A DNA stretch of 64,000 nt from JABMMZ01 sp964505065 (GCA_964505065.1 CAZDGF010000003.1:17730-81729), one strand, 5' to 3'; numbered from the stretch's first letter, positions 17,466 to 25,690 are shown. Notes: generated by a model from the letters alone, not told the origin. Numbers and translations: made by a program.

Positions 17466-18323
17466 ATGAAAGCACATATTTTAATTCTACTATTTTTATG
17501 CCAAAATATTAATGGCGAAAGTTTAAAAGCGATAAAAGCAGACTCATTGCTTCAAAGAAAATTAATATCTTTAAAAGCCATTGGCTTGGGTGGATATTCT
17601 AAAGAATGTATTGAAATGGAATTGCAAAATTTTACAAACCAAACCTTGCTTATAGAAATTGAAAGTGGAAGGCGTTTTGTGTCGTTAGATAGCGGAGAAC
17701 AAGATATTTTGGTAGTAAAACCAAGCTTGGTAACAGTGCAGCCCCGCAGTAAAATATTTGCAAAATTGTTTGGTTTTTGTTGCCAATCTAATAAAAGTGC
17801 ACCTAAAGCAAATAGCACATTTTATAAATCGTATATGGCACCCAAACATTGGCAGCAGCTTACCAATTATTTAGATACAAATAGCCAAATTACCCCTTCT
17901 ACTATGCAGAGTGCAATATGGGCTTTAAGCAATAAAAAACGTGTAGAATACATAGGTAGCAATAATGCCGAAGATAGGGCTTTAAGACAAATGGTTGCAA
18001 TGCTTTTAAAACAAGCCATGCCATGGTATAATGTGGTGTACGATGAAAGCAAAGTAATACCTGGCGATACTAACCAAATAGCTATCCCTTTAATGTTTCA
18101 TGCAGATATAGATTTAACTGTGCCTCATGCACGCAGCATAACCGCTACCATTGTAGATAAAGATAAAAAGACTATTAAAGTTTTGACCCAATATTATTAC
18201 ATTAGAGATGGAGTGCAATCATTTAGTATTACACAAAATTTAAAAAATTATAAAAAAGGCAAATATTTTTTAGTTATTACTGGCGAAAAAGGCTATAAAA
18301 TTGAGAAAGAATTTGAGATATGA
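17466..18323 (+). CDS. Secreted protein of unknown function
   Basis: I chose the Met at 17466 (Met-Lys-Ala-His-Ile-Leu) over the frame's first Met at 17457 because it gives a standard short signal peptide ending near Asn-Gly-Glu. The 285-residue mature region is mixed alpha/beta, with Cys-Cys near residue 104, and ends in a beta-rich segment (Tyr-Phe-Leu-Val-Ile-Thr-Gly-Glu). I recognise no domain. It stands alone, divergent from the parvulin block. A hairpin repeat of the GTCATTCTG family lies just after its stop. Confidence 0.65.
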   Translation: MKAHILILLFLCQNINGESLKAIKADSLLQRKLISLKAIGLGGYSKECIEMELQNFTNQTLLIEIESGRRFVSLDSGEQDILVVKPSLVTVQPRSKIFAKLFGFCCQSNKSAPKANSTFYKSYMAPKHWQQLTNYLDTNSQITPSTMQSAIWALSNKKRVEYIGSNNAEDRALRQMVAMLLKQAMPWYNVVYDESKVIPGDTNQIAIPLMFHADIDLTVPHARSITATIVDKDKKTIKVLTQYYYIRDGVQSFSITQNLKNYKKGKYFLVITGEKGYKIEKEFEI

Positions 18324-18363
18324 TTTTTAATTTTAACGTGAGTTTAGGTTAAGAAAAAAAGCA

Positions 18364-18458
18364 GTCATTCTGAAAATTTTGGCTTCGCAAAATTATTCAG
18401 AATCTTTAATTATTTCAGTTTCTGAATCTTTTTTCAGAGCAAAAAAGTTCAGAATGAC
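18364..18458 (-). repeat. Hairpin repeat of the GTCATTCTG family (95 bp)
   Basis: It is bounded by GTCATTCTG and CAGAATGAC. It holds two successive hairpins: one around a CGAAGC/GCTTCG loop with AAAATTTT-type arms, and one around a CTCTGA/TCAGAG loop with T6/A6 arms. It is essentially the reverse complement of the copy at 23511-23605, with the same 95-bp length. Confidence 0.75.
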
Positions 18459-18495
18459 AACTTTGAAAAGACATTTACCTTAACCAACTCTCTCT

Positions 18496-19059
18496 TTAAT
18501 TTACATAAACAGGAATAGTGCAAGTATGGTAAACTATGCCTGGCGCACAATCGCCATTTTTAGTGCCTTTTTGGTATTTTATAGTAAATGTAAAATTACC
18601 ATTACCTGCGTTTTGAGTGGTTAAATCGTAAGTAAGTCCAATGGGTAAGCTGCCGTCTGTATCTGTTGGCGTAGCTGCTAAACCCATGGTATTTGTAAAA
18701 CATAGTTTGTAATCTTTACCATTTGTTTTTAATTTACTATTTAAAATAACAATATTAGATTTATTTGTGCCGTCTTCTATTCTAAAAGTAAGTTTATACA
18801 ATCTATTGGTTTTTAATGCTACACCGCTAATATTTGCTGGTTTTGGTCCTGCACCATCTGGGTCGTCATAGCTTACAATATCTGTTATAGAATCTTTGGT
18901 ATCTTCAAAGTAAACCATAAAACTGGTAACAGTATCTGATGGTGTTGTAGGATTTTGGTTTGAGTTGTTTGAAGAATTGTTGCTCTCTTTATCCTCTTTT
19001 TTACAAGATGAGATAAATAGAATTGAAAGTAAAGCGAGTAGTAAAGATGCGTTTTTCAT
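18496..19059 (-). CDS. Putative lipoprotein of unknown function
   Basis: The 187-residue product starts with a lipoprotein signal (Leu-Phe-Ile-Ser-Ser-Cys, Cys19). A charged then Ser/Asn/Pro-rich linker follows (about 20-43). The remaining domain of about 145 residues is beta-rich. Similar small Bacteroidota lipoproteins carry a type 2 periplasmic-binding or beta-sandwich domain, but I see no motif that decides this. It lies 39 bp downstream of the Nfu gene on the same strand and may be read through from it. Confidence 0.65.
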   Translation of the reverse strand: MKNASLLLALLSILFISSCKKEDKESNNSSNNSNQNPTTPSDTVTSFMVYFEDTKDSITDIVSYDDPDGAGPKPANISGVALKTNRLYKLTFRIEDGTNKSNIVILNSKLKTNGKDYKLCFTNTMGLAATPTDTDGSLPIGLTYDLTTQNAGNGNFTFTIKYQKGTKNGDCAPGIVYHTCTIPVYVN

Positions 19060-19098
19060 TATAATAATTGATGAAAAACTGCAATAATAGTGCCAATA

Positions 19099-19662
19099 TT
19101 ATTCTGCTTCCGCTTCCACAGTTTCTACTTGAGGCACCATGCGTTTTAGCAAATTTTCTATACCTGCTTTTAGGGTAAATGTGCTTGAAGGGCAACCACT
19201 GCAACTGCCTTTCATTACCACTGTAACCACACCTTCTTTAAAAGATTTAAAACTAATAGCACCGCCATCCATTTCTACAGCTGGCTTTACATGTTCGTCT
19301 AACAGTTTTCTAATTTTAGCTTCTATTTCTCCTTCTTCTTCGGGTGTTAGGTTTTTATTGGCACTAATTATTTCTTTTTCGCTTTCTAAATAGGTTTTTA
19401 TAAATTCTCTAATTGGCGAAATATGATCAACCCATTCCACATCGGGCAGTTTGGTTATAGATATAAAATTATTCATAATAAACACACCATTGGCAAAAGG
19501 ATATTCATTAAAAATAGCTACAGCTAAAGGCGAGTTGCCTTCGGCTTTTTCTTTGGTTCTGTAATCTACGCTGTCGTTAGGCAATATCATTTTGCTAACT
19601 ACAAATTTCATACTATCAGGATTAGGCGTAGCCTCGGCATATACGGTTACAAAATTGCTCAT
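19099..19662 (-). CDS. Nfu-type iron-sulfur cluster carrier
   Basis: This 187-residue protein joins an N-terminal Nfu_N domain (residues 5-90, with Thr-Pro-Asn-Pro-Asp-Ser-Met-Lys-Phe) to a C-terminal NifU-like domain (about 110-180). The latter carries the cluster-binding Cys154-x2-Cys157 in Gly-Ser-Cys-Ser-Gly-Cys-Pro-Ser-Ser. Such proteins carry [4Fe-4S] clusters to target enzymes. hscB, another Fe-S assembly gene, lies about 23 kb away. A -7 box sits 27 bp upstream of the start. Confidence 0.92.
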   Translation of the reverse strand: MSNFVTVYAEATPNPDSMKFVVSKMILPNDSVDYRTKEKAEGNSPLAVAIFNEYPFANGVFIMNNFISITKLPDVEWVDHISPIREFIKTYLESEKEIISANKNLTPEEEGEIEAKIRKLLDEHVKPAVEMDGGAISFKSFKEGVVTVVMKGSCSGCPSSTFTLKAGIENLLKRMVPQVETVEAEAE

Positions 19663-19689
19663 TTTTTTGGTTTTAAATTTTAAGTGCTA

Positions 19690-19697
19690 CAAATGTA
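19690..19697 (-). promoter_or_regulatory. -7 promoter box of the Nfu gene
   Basis: The minus-strand sequence TACATTTG matches TAnnTTTG, 27 bp before the start codon. Confidence 0.45.
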
Positions 19698-19784
19698 CAA
19701 TAATTTTATTTTGTAAAATATCATAAGAATTGATGATGGGATAACTTTTAAAAAAAAACAACTTACTTTGCAGCTTATTTCAGT

Positions 19785-20789
19785 ATGGAAACAGTAGTAA
19801 GCGGCATTCGCCCAACAGGCAAATTACATTTGGGCAATTATTTTGGTGCAGTAAAAAACTTTTTGCGTATGCAAAACGAGTTTAATTGCTATTTTTTTAT
19901 TGCCGATTACCATTCGCTTACAACCCACCCAACGCCAGCAGATTTGCACAGTTCGGTAAAACGTGTATTGGCAGAGTATGTAGCTTTGGGTTTAAATCCA
20001 GAAAAATGTACTTTGTATTTACAAAGTGATTTGCCTGTAACAGCCGAATTGTACCTGTTTTTAAATATGAATGCTTATAAAGGCGAGTTGGAACGTGTTA
20101 CCTCTTTTAAAGAAAAAGCACGCAGCCAACCCGATAATATCAATGCTGGTTTGCTTACTTATCCTGTGCTTATGGCTGCAGATATTTTACTACACAGAGG
20201 TGCTAAAGTGCCTGTGGGCAAAGACCAAGAGCAACATTTAGAAATGGCTCGAACTTTTGGCAATAGGTTTAACCGCTTGTATCAAAATGACTATTTTCCA
20301 GAACCGCAAGCCTTTAATTATAACGATGAGCTGGTAAAAGTGCCTGGCTTAACCGATAGCGGAAAAATGAGTAAAAGCGCAGGCGAACACGATACTATTT
20401 ACATGGGCGATAATGCCGAAACATTGCGAAAAAAAATAATGAAAGCTGTAACCAGCGTTGTAGATACACCAAGCGAAATAGGCAGCGCAAAGCCTTCGGC
20501 AGTTCAAAATTTATTTGATTTAATGGGTTTGGTAAGTACAGCAGATATTGTTCGTCATTTTGATGAAACTTATTATGCAGGTACTATTCGCTTTGGCGAT
20601 ATGAAAAAACAATTGGCAGAGGATATGGAAAATTTTATTGCACCATACAGAGAAAGTATTAACGATACATTGAGCAATGATAACTTATTGAGTAAAATTG
20701 CAAAATTAGGTGCTGAAAAAGCAAGAGAAAGTGCGCAAAAAACAATAAAAGAAGTAAGAGAAATTATAGGCTTTAAGAAATTTTATTGA
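19785..20789 (+). CDS. trpS: Tryptophanyl-tRNA synthetase
   Basis: This 334-residue class Ic synthetase charges tRNA-Trp. The HIGH-type motif is Pro-Thr-Gly-Lys-Leu-His-Leu-Gly-Asn (10-18). The KMSKS loop is Lys-Met-Ser-Lys-Ser near 194-198. Asp-Gln-Glu-Gln-His-Leu-Glu, the dimer and Trp-pocket segment, is intact. Length is normal. It runs convergently with hutI, with 25 bp between the stop codons. Confidence 0.97.
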   Translation: METVVSGIRPTGKLHLGNYFGAVKNFLRMQNEFNCYFFIADYHSLTTHPTPADLHSSVKRVLAEYVALGLNPEKCTLYLQSDLPVTAELYLFLNMNAYKGELERVTSFKEKARSQPDNINAGLLTYPVLMAADILLHRGAKVPVGKDQEQHLEMARTFGNRFNRLYQNDYFPEPQAFNYNDELVKVPGLTDSGKMSKSAGEHDTIYMGDNAETLRKKIMKAVTSVVDTPSEIGSAKPSAVQNLFDLMGLVSTADIVRHFDETYYAGTIRFGDMKKQLAEDMENFIAPYRESINDTLSNDNLLSKIAKLGAEKARESAQKTIKEVREIIGFKKFY

Positions 20790-20814
20790 TTTTAAGCAAT
20801 TACAAAGTATGAAT

Positions 20815-22041
20815 TTACACCAATACTTTTTCCGTATGATTTTGAGCAAACCAATAAGGCATTTCGTTGATGCTTTCAAAGGCGTTGGTAAACTGTAAAC
20901 AAGCTTTTTTGCCAATAGTAATACTGCCATGTGTAGCTTCAATATTAAGGGCTTTGGCAGCATTTATAGTGGCTGCATTAAAAGCCTCGACAGGTAGCAT
21001 TTTATTGTACAAACAAGCCAAACTTATAGTAAACCAAAGATTATAATGTGGGCTGCTACCTGGGTTAAAATCGCTGGCTATGGCTATGGGCAAGCCTACA
21101 TCTATCATTAGCCTTGCAGGGCTATATGGTATTTTTAGAAAAAAACTACTGCCTGGTAAAATTACAGGCATAGTTTCACTTTGCAATAAACATTCTATTT
21201 CCGTTTGGCTAATATGCTCTAAATGGTCAACCGATAGGGCATTGTTAGCTACTGCCACTTGCACACCACCTGTAAGCCCAAGCTCGTTGCCATGTATTTT
21301 AGCTTTCAAACCATATTTTGCTGCTTCTTTTAGCAAATAATCGGCTTCTTCAACAGTATAAAAACCAGTATCGCAAAATACATCCATAAAATCTGCTAAA
21401 TTTTCTTTGGCAATAATGGGCAACATTTCATTTACAATTAAATCTAAATACGCTTTTCTATTTTGTTTAAATTCAATAGGCATGGCATGTGCGCCCAAAA
21501 ATGTGGCTTTTATAGTTATAGGTAAGTTTTCTTTTAACCGTTTTATAACCCGCAACATTTTTATTTCAGCTTCAACCGTAAGTCCATAACCACTTTTTAT
21601 CTCAATTGCGCAAGTGCCACAAGCCATTGCTTTTTGAGCGTAGTTGTAGGCATTTTGGTATAAAAATTCTTCCGTACAGGTTTGTAGTTTTTTTGCTGAA
21701 TTTAAAATTCCACCGCCTTCGGCAGCTATTTCTTCGTAGGTTTTACCTTGCAGGCGCAAGACATACTCATTATACCTTGGTGCGGCAAACACCATGTGGG
21801 TATGCGAATCTATAAAAGCAGGCATTACCCATTGGTTGGTAGCATCTATAATTTCGCCATTGTATTCTGGGCAATTTTGCATTTCTCCAAAGGCAGCTAT
21901 TAAGCCATTTTTTATTAAAATATAAGCATTGTCTATACTTTCAATTGTATTCATATCTTTACCTTTTAAGCAAGAAATAGTGGATGGTAAAATGCCAATT
22001 AATTTGGCTATGTTTGTAATTAAATAATTTTTATTCGACAT
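20815..22041 (-). CDS. hutI: Imidazolonepropionase
   Basis: The protein of about 408 residues opens imidazolonepropionate in histidine degradation. It is an amidohydrolase with metal ligands His80-x-His82 (Asp-Ser-His-Thr-His), later His-Gly-Asn-Glu-Leu-Gly, Val-Asp-His-Leu-Glu-His, and Ala-Ser-Asp-Phe-Asn-Pro-Gly. I chose the Met at 22041 (Met-Ser-Asn-Lys-Asn-Tyr). The frame is open further upstream to 22200, but those 53 residues do not look like this family and lie over the opposite gene. The chosen ATG shares bases 22039-22042 (CATG) with the divergent gene's ATG. A -7 box lies inside that gene. No other hut gene is nearby. Confidence 0.94.
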   Translation of the reverse strand: MSNKNYLITNIAKLIGILPSTISCLKGKDMNTIESIDNAYILIKNGLIAAFGEMQNCPEYNGEIIDATNQWVMPAFIDSHTHMVFAAPRYNEYVLRLQGKTYEEIAAEGGGILNSAKKLQTCTEEFLYQNAYNYAQKAMACGTCAIEIKSGYGLTVEAEIKMLRVIKRLKENLPITIKATFLGAHAMPIEFKQNRKAYLDLIVNEMLPIIAKENLADFMDVFCDTGFYTVEEADYLLKEAAKYGLKAKIHGNELGLTGGVQVAVANNALSVDHLEHISQTEIECLLQSETMPVILPGSSFFLKIPYSPARLMIDVGLPIAIASDFNPGSSPHYNLWFTISLACLYNKMLPVEAFNAATINAAKALNIEATHGSITIGKKACLQFTNAFESINEMPYWFAQNHTEKVLV

Positions 22042-22561
22042 GATAAATAGGCAAGATTTACAAAAAATATTGAGCAAAGGTAAAGAAGTTTTTATTGCCG
22101 ATACAGCTCGTGTTTTTGGAAAAGTAATATTGGGCAATAATGTGAGTATTTGGTATGGGGCTGTGGTGCGTGGCGATGGCGATTTAATAACCATTGGCAA
22201 TGGTTCAAATATTCAAGATACGGCTGTGGTGCATGTGGACCCTGGCTTTCCTACCTCTATTGGGCAAAATTGTATTATAGGACACAGAGCCATTGTGCAT
22301 GGGGCTACTTTGGCAAACAATGTACTGGTGGGCATGGGTGCTATTATTATGAATGGCGCTACTATTGGCGAATTTAGCATAATAGGTGCAGGCGCTGTTG
22401 TGCCCGAGGGCATGCAAATTCCGCCTTATAGTTTGGTAATGGGTGTTCCTGCAAAAATAATTAAACAGATTACCGAACAACAAAAAGAAAAAATAATTAA
22501 AAATGCTGAAAGCTATTTGGCTTTGAGTAAGGTGTATTTAAATATTGTTAGTTCTGAATAA
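22040..22561 (+). CDS. Gamma-carbonic-anhydrase-like hexapeptide protein
   Basis: The 173-residue protein is a left-handed beta-helix of hexapeptide repeats of the YrdA/PaaY type. The three zinc-ligand histidines of gamma-carbonic anhydrases are present at His65, His82 and His87 (Val-Val-His, Gly-His-Arg, Val-His-Gly), and Arg44 sits in Val-Val-Arg-Gly-Asp. The Pro-Tyr-Ser-Leu-Val-Met-Gly-Val-Pro-Ala-Lys segment is typical. Whether it hydrates CO2 cannot be told from sequence. Its ATG overlaps the hutI ATG on the other strand, so its promoter must lie within hutI. A long hairpin repeat follows its stop. Confidence 0.9.
   Translation: MINRQDLQKILSKGKEVFIADTARVFGKVILGNNVSIWYGAVVRGDGDLITIGNGSNIQDTAVVHVDPGFPTSIGQNCIIGHRAIVHGATLANNVLVGMGAIIMNGATIGEFSIIGAGAVVPEGMQIPPYSLVMGVPAKIIKQITEQQKEKIIKNAESYLALSKVYLNIVSSE
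22075..22082 (-). promoter_or_regulatory. -7 promoter box of hutI inside the opposite gene
   Basis: The minus-strand sequence TACCTTTG matches TAnnTTTG. It lies 33 bp upstream of the hutI ATG and within codons 12-15 of the divergent hexapeptide gene. Confidence 0.45.
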
Positions 22562-22572
22562 TCCTTCATGTC

Positions 22573-22704
22573 GTCATTCTGTATCCCGCACGTGCGGGAG
22601 GCTTCGCAAAATTATACAGAACTTTTTTCATGTAGCGTAGCGGAATAATCTGAAATATACAGAGATTCTGAATCTTTTTTCAGAGCAAAAAAGTTCAGAA
22701 TGAC
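22573..22704 (+). repeat. Hairpin repeat of the GTCATTCTG family (132 bp, long form)
   Basis: It is bounded by GTCATTCTG and CAGAATGAC. The first hairpin has arms TTCTGTAT (22577-22584) and ATACAGAA (22614-22621) enclosing a perfect TCCCGCACGTGCGGGA palindrome. A later hairpin has the T6/A6 arms around a TCAGAG loop, as at 18364 and 23511. Its stem pairs covary with the copy at 1697. Confidence 0.75.
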
Positions 22705-22747
22705 GCTTTGTTCAAAACATTTCTAATATTCATTTCAACATTCAAAT

Positions 22748-23401
22748 TTATAATTTCTCTATTACCATTATACCATCTCTTAATGGTAACAATACATTTT
22801 TAACCCTTTCATCATTTTGAATTTTTTGGTTAAAAGCATCTATCAATTGCGTTTCTTCATTTGAGCGTAATTCTTGCTCATCAATTACTTTACCGCTCCA
22901 TAATACATTATCGGCAAGTATAATGCCGCCACTTTTTAGTTTGTCAATACAGGCATCATAGTACTGTATATACTCGCTTTTTTCAGCATCTATCCATACC
23001 ATATCCCAATGCGGTACTTGTTGGTTTAGGGCTTTTATTTTTTCTAAAGCACTGCCTATACTTATTTCTATTTTATTTTTGTAGTCCGTTTTTTCTATAA
23101 AATTAGCCGCTGTTTGTGCTATTTCTTCGTCTATTTCTATGCTGTAAACTTTGCCATTTTCTGTTAAACCTTCTGCCAAACATAAGGCAGAATAACCAGT
23201 ATATGTGCCAATATCTAATACGAATTTAGGCTTTATAATGCTGCTTATAAAAGCTAAAAATCTGCCTTGCAAATGCCCGCTCAACATACGAGGTTGCAAT
23301 ACATTGGTATGCGTATAGCGGTTTAATTCATACAAATGTTGTGGCTCGGGGCTTGTGTGCGCTTCGGCATAGTTTTGAATAGCTTTGTCAATAAAATCCA
23401 T
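22748..23401 (-). CDS. O-methyltransferase, caffeoyl-CoA/catechol type
   Basis: This 217-residue SAM-dependent enzyme belongs to methyltransferase family 3. The SAM-binding loop is Val-Leu-Asp-Ile-Gly-Thr-Tyr-Thr-Gly-Tyr-Ser near 64-74. The divalent-metal site is suggested by Trp-Ile-Asp-Ala-Glu-Lys and Ala-Asp-Asn-Val-Leu-Trp-Ser-Gly. The preceding Gln-Gly-Arg-Phe-Leu segment is also typical. The substrate (a catechol-like hydroxyl) is unknown. The -7 box TAATTTTG ends 4 nt before the ATG, predicting a leaderless message. Confidence 0.92.
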   Translation of the reverse strand: MDFIDKAIQNYAEAHTSPEPQHLYELNRYTHTNVLQPRMLSGHLQGRFLAFISSIIKPKFVLDIGTYTGYSALCLAEGLTENGKVYSIEIDEEIAQTAANFIEKTDYKNKIEISIGSALEKIKALNQQVPHWDMVWIDAEKSEYIQYYDACIDKLKSGGIILADNVLWSGKVIDEQELRSNEETQLIDAFNQKIQNDERVKNVLLPLRDGIMVIEKL

Positions 23402-23405
23402 AGGG

Positions 23406-23413
23406 CAAAATTA
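23406..23413 (-). promoter_or_regulatory. -7 promoter box of the O-methyltransferase gene (leaderless)
   Basis: The minus-strand sequence TAATTTTG is separated from the ATG by only 4 nt, so the transcript should begin at or beside the start codon. Confidence 0.5.
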
Positions 23414-23510
23414 TATTTTTAATTTAAGTAAACTATAAAATCCATTTTTTTATCTACTTTCGAACACACTTTAATAACTTTTAATTTAATCTTAATGTTT
23501 TCAAGTAGTG

Positions 23511-23605
23511 GTCATTCTGAACTTTTTTGCTCTGAAAAAAGATTCAGAATCTGGTGTTATTTCAGATTCTGTATAATTTTGCGAAGCCAAAATTTACAGA
23601 ATGAC
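23511..23605 (+). repeat. Hairpin repeat of the GTCATTCTG family (95 bp)
   Basis: Two tandem hairpins lie between GTCATTCTG and CAGAATGAC. The first pairs ATTCTGAA..TTTTTT with AAAAAA..TTCAGAAT around GCTCTG. The second pairs TTCTGTA..ATTTTG with CAAAAT..TACAGAA around CGAAGC. It is the inverse of the copy at 18364-18458. Confidence 0.75.
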
Positions 23606-23647
23606 CGAATATTTCTAATCCCAAACTTCATTTAATTGTATCTTACC

Positions 23648-24421
23648 ATGCAACAATTTTTCAAAGCCATTCATCATTTTTTTGCCGCTACTCGGTTTTT
23701 AGCCAAACATAAATTGCTGCATTATTACCTTATGCCATTGGCATTGAGTATTGTTTTGCAAATTAGCTTATTTGCCAGCATTGTTGTTTTTTCAAAATAC
23801 TTAGCTGCTCAAGTTTTAGGTACTTATATGCCACAAACGGTTACAGAATTTAAAGGCTTTTGGCAATTTTTAAATGTTTTTGCAGGTTTTTCTTTGGCAA
23901 AAGTAGCCGCTTTTATTATTGGTATTATGGTATTTTTAATTAGCAGTAAATTTTCAAAATACCTTGTATTGATATTGCTTTCGCCTGTATTTGCCCTGCT
24001 TAGCGAAAAAGTGGAAGAAAAAATAACAGGCATAGTATTACCTTTTAATACTGCTCAATTTTTAAAAGATATAGTACGAGGCATTGTTTTAGCTATGCGT
24101 AATTTATTGATAGAGCTTGCATTGATAGCCGTTTTTACAATTGCTGGATTATTTGGCGGTCCATTTGCGCTTTTAGTAGTACCCATTTTATGGCTTATAA
24201 GTGCCTATTTTTATGGTTTTAGTATGATGGACTATACTTGTGAAAGGCGAAAAATGAGCATAAGCCAAAGTGTAGATTTTGTAAGGCAAAATAGAGGCTT
24301 GGCTTTAGGTAATGGCGCTATGTACCTTATTTTAGAAAAAATACCATTTGTAGGTTTGTGTATTGCACCCATAAATGCTGTGGTAAGTGCTACTACTTGT
24401 ATATTGGAAGAAGGAAAATGA
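23648..24421 (+). CDS. EI24/CysZ-like integral membrane protein
   Basis: I take the Met at 23648 (Met-Gln-Gln-Phe-Phe-Lys) rather than the one 12 bp earlier. Beginning at the amphipathic Phe-Phe-Lys-Ala-Ile-His-His-Phe-Phe helix is typical of the EI24 family. The roughly 257-residue protein has about five to six hydrophobic helices (near 28-52, 80-115, 125-140, 150-190, 230-250). CysZ imports sulfate in proteobacteria, but EI24-domain proteins in Bacteroidota are uncharacterised, and no sulfate genes lie nearby. The stop is followed at once by the 42-bp repeat array. Confidence 0.82.
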   Translation: MQQFFKAIHHFFAATRFLAKHKLLHYYLMPLALSIVLQISLFASIVVFSKYLAAQVLGTYMPQTVTEFKGFWQFLNVFAGFSLAKVAAFIIGIMVFLISSKFSKYLVLILLSPVFALLSEKVEEKITGIVLPFNTAQFLKDIVRGIVLAMRNLLIELALIAVFTIAGLFGGPFALLVVPILWLISAYFYGFSMMDYTCERRKMSISQSVDFVRQNRGLALGNGAMYLILEKIPFVGLCIAPINAVVSATTCILEEGK

Positions 24422-24429
24422 TTTAAAAT

Positions 24430-24660
24430 AAAGTTTTAATCGTTAACACATCCGTTCCAATACTTAACACCAAAGTTTTAATGGCTAACACCTTCTTCCT
24501 AATGCTAAACGCCAAAGTTTTAATTGGTAACACTATCGTCCTAATGCTTAACACCAAACTTTTAATGGCTAACACCTTCTCCCTAATGCTTAACACTAAA
24601 GTTTTAATGGCTCGCACTATCGTCCTAATGCTTAACACTAAAGTTTTAATGGTTCGCACA
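24430..24660. repeat. 42-bp tandem repeat array, about 5.5 units
   Basis: Five successive 42-bp units each begin AAAGTTTTAAT (one has AAACTTTTAAT). Each unit is two related 21-bp halves ending TAACACC or a close variant; the first reads AAAGTTTTAATGGCTAACACC and the second resembles TTCTTCCTAATGCTTAACACC. A sixth unit begins at about 24640 and breaks off. Because 42 is a multiple of three, repeat-encoding frames stay open on both strands (minus 24659-24423, plus 24481-24675), each with a 14-residue hydrophobic/basic repeat. I judge these not to be genes. Confidence 0.8.
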
Positions 24661-24745
24661 AGTGTTAAGCATTAAAACTGCTCTAATAGGCATTAAAACT
24701 TTGGTGATAGACATCTAAAAGCCAACAATAGTGATTAAAAAACTT
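24661..24745. repeat. Inverted, decayed copies of the 42-bp repeat
   Basis: GTGTTAAGCATTAAAAC and GCATTAAAACTTTGGTG here are reverse complements of the array units just upstream. Weaker matches continue to about 24745. Array and inverted copies together could fold into a long hairpin, so the region may end transcription of the upstream gene. Confidence 0.6.
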
Positions 24746-24795
24746 GGCGGCTAACATCTAAAAGGTTATACTCTTAAGTGTTGAGGTAAAAGAAA

Positions 24796-25626
24796 CTATT
24801 TCTTCTTTGTCAAAGCTTTGAAGTCATTTTTTAAGCCACTGTATTTGGTAATATCTACTTTTACAGAGCCTACCATAATTTCTGCTTTTACTCTAATAGG
24901 TATTTTATTCGCATCATCGCTTATCCATACTGTCATATCATCTTTAGATTTAAATACCCTATCTACAATAAGCGTAGGCACCAATTTAATACATTTTACT
25001 GTGCCAATATCCGTTTTTAAGGTTTCTCTTCCTGCATATTTAAAACCTAAATTGTAAATTTTATTGTCTAAATATACATCAATAGGATATTGCTGCCCTA
25101 TTTTAGCATTTGCCAAATCTAAATTGCGAATGTAATACAAAGCTGAAATAACATCTTGGGTATATAGCGGCATAGTTAAATCTCCTTTTTTGCTATACAA
25201 TTTCTTCTTTGCATTTTTAAATACCACCAAATCATCGTCTTTGTATTTATCTTCTTCCACATTTTTAGTAAACTTAATAGGCGTAAGTGCTTCTTGGTCC
25301 ATATAGGTATCAAATCTATCACGCACCTTATAAGCCCAATCGAAAGATTTTAAGGTTTTGCCCTCTGCTTTTATATGGTAGCATTTGCGAGAATACACCT
25401 CTTCCGCAGTACCCAATACTTCCATGCTAACGCTTGCAGCATTTATAATGCCATAATGCACTCTAAATTCTAATTTTTCATTGAAAGTAAATGCCGTATT
25501 GGTCATTTTTCTATATGCAAATTCCTCTTCATTGGTATTGTTTTGCACTTTAATATCTGTTTTAAATGCACTAATAGCAATAAAAAAAGTGGTTAGCAAT
25601 GTGGTAGTTCCTATTTTCGTCATCAT
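24796..25626 (-). CDS. DUF3108 domain-containing protein
   Basis: This 276-residue protein begins with a signal peptide (Thr-Thr-Phe-Phe-Ile-Ala-Ile-Ser-Ala, cleavage near 20). A DUF3108 domain covers most of the rest. The recognisable opening is Gly/Asn-Glu-Lys-Leu-Glu-Phe-Arg-Val-His-Tyr-Gly-Ile-Ile-Asn-Ala-Ala near residue 50, and the family closing is Val-Trp-Ile-Ser-Asp-Asp-Ala-Asn-Lys-Ile-Pro-Ile-Arg near 235. The fold is expected to be a periplasmic beta-rich lipid-binding type. The function is unknown. It is divergent from the outer-membrane gene at 25710. Confidence 0.85.
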   Translation of the reverse strand: MMTKIGTTTLLTTFFIAISAFKTDIKVQNNTNEEEFAYRKMTNTAFTFNEKLEFRVHYGIINAASVSMEVLGTAEEVYSRKCYHIKAEGKTLKSFDWAYKVRDRFDTYMDQEALTPIKFTKNVEEDKYKDDDLVVFKNAKKKLYSKKGDLTMPLYTQDVISALYYIRNLDLANAKIGQQYPIDVYLDNKIYNLGFKYAGRETLKTDIGTVKCIKLVPTLIVDRVFKSKDDMTVWISDDANKIPIRVKAEIMVGSVKVDITKYSGLKNDFKALTKKK

Positions 25627-25690
25627 ATAGTTGGGTTCAAGTTTTACTTGTTGTTTAAAGTTTAAAATTCAATAATCGTTCCAAAAACCC

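Noticed and set aside
22042..22200. N-terminal extension of hutI by 53 residues
   Set aside because: It overlaps the opposite hexapeptide gene and does not resemble imidazolonepropionase. The Met at 22041 fits the family.
24423..24675. Two repeat-encoded frames in the 42-bp array (78 and 64 codons)
   Set aside because: Both are explained by a unit length divisible by three, neither has a promoter box, and the composition is that of the DNA repeat.
24430..24745. CRISPR array
   Set aside because: Units are contiguous 42-bp tandem copies with no unique spacers, and no cas genes lie nearby.
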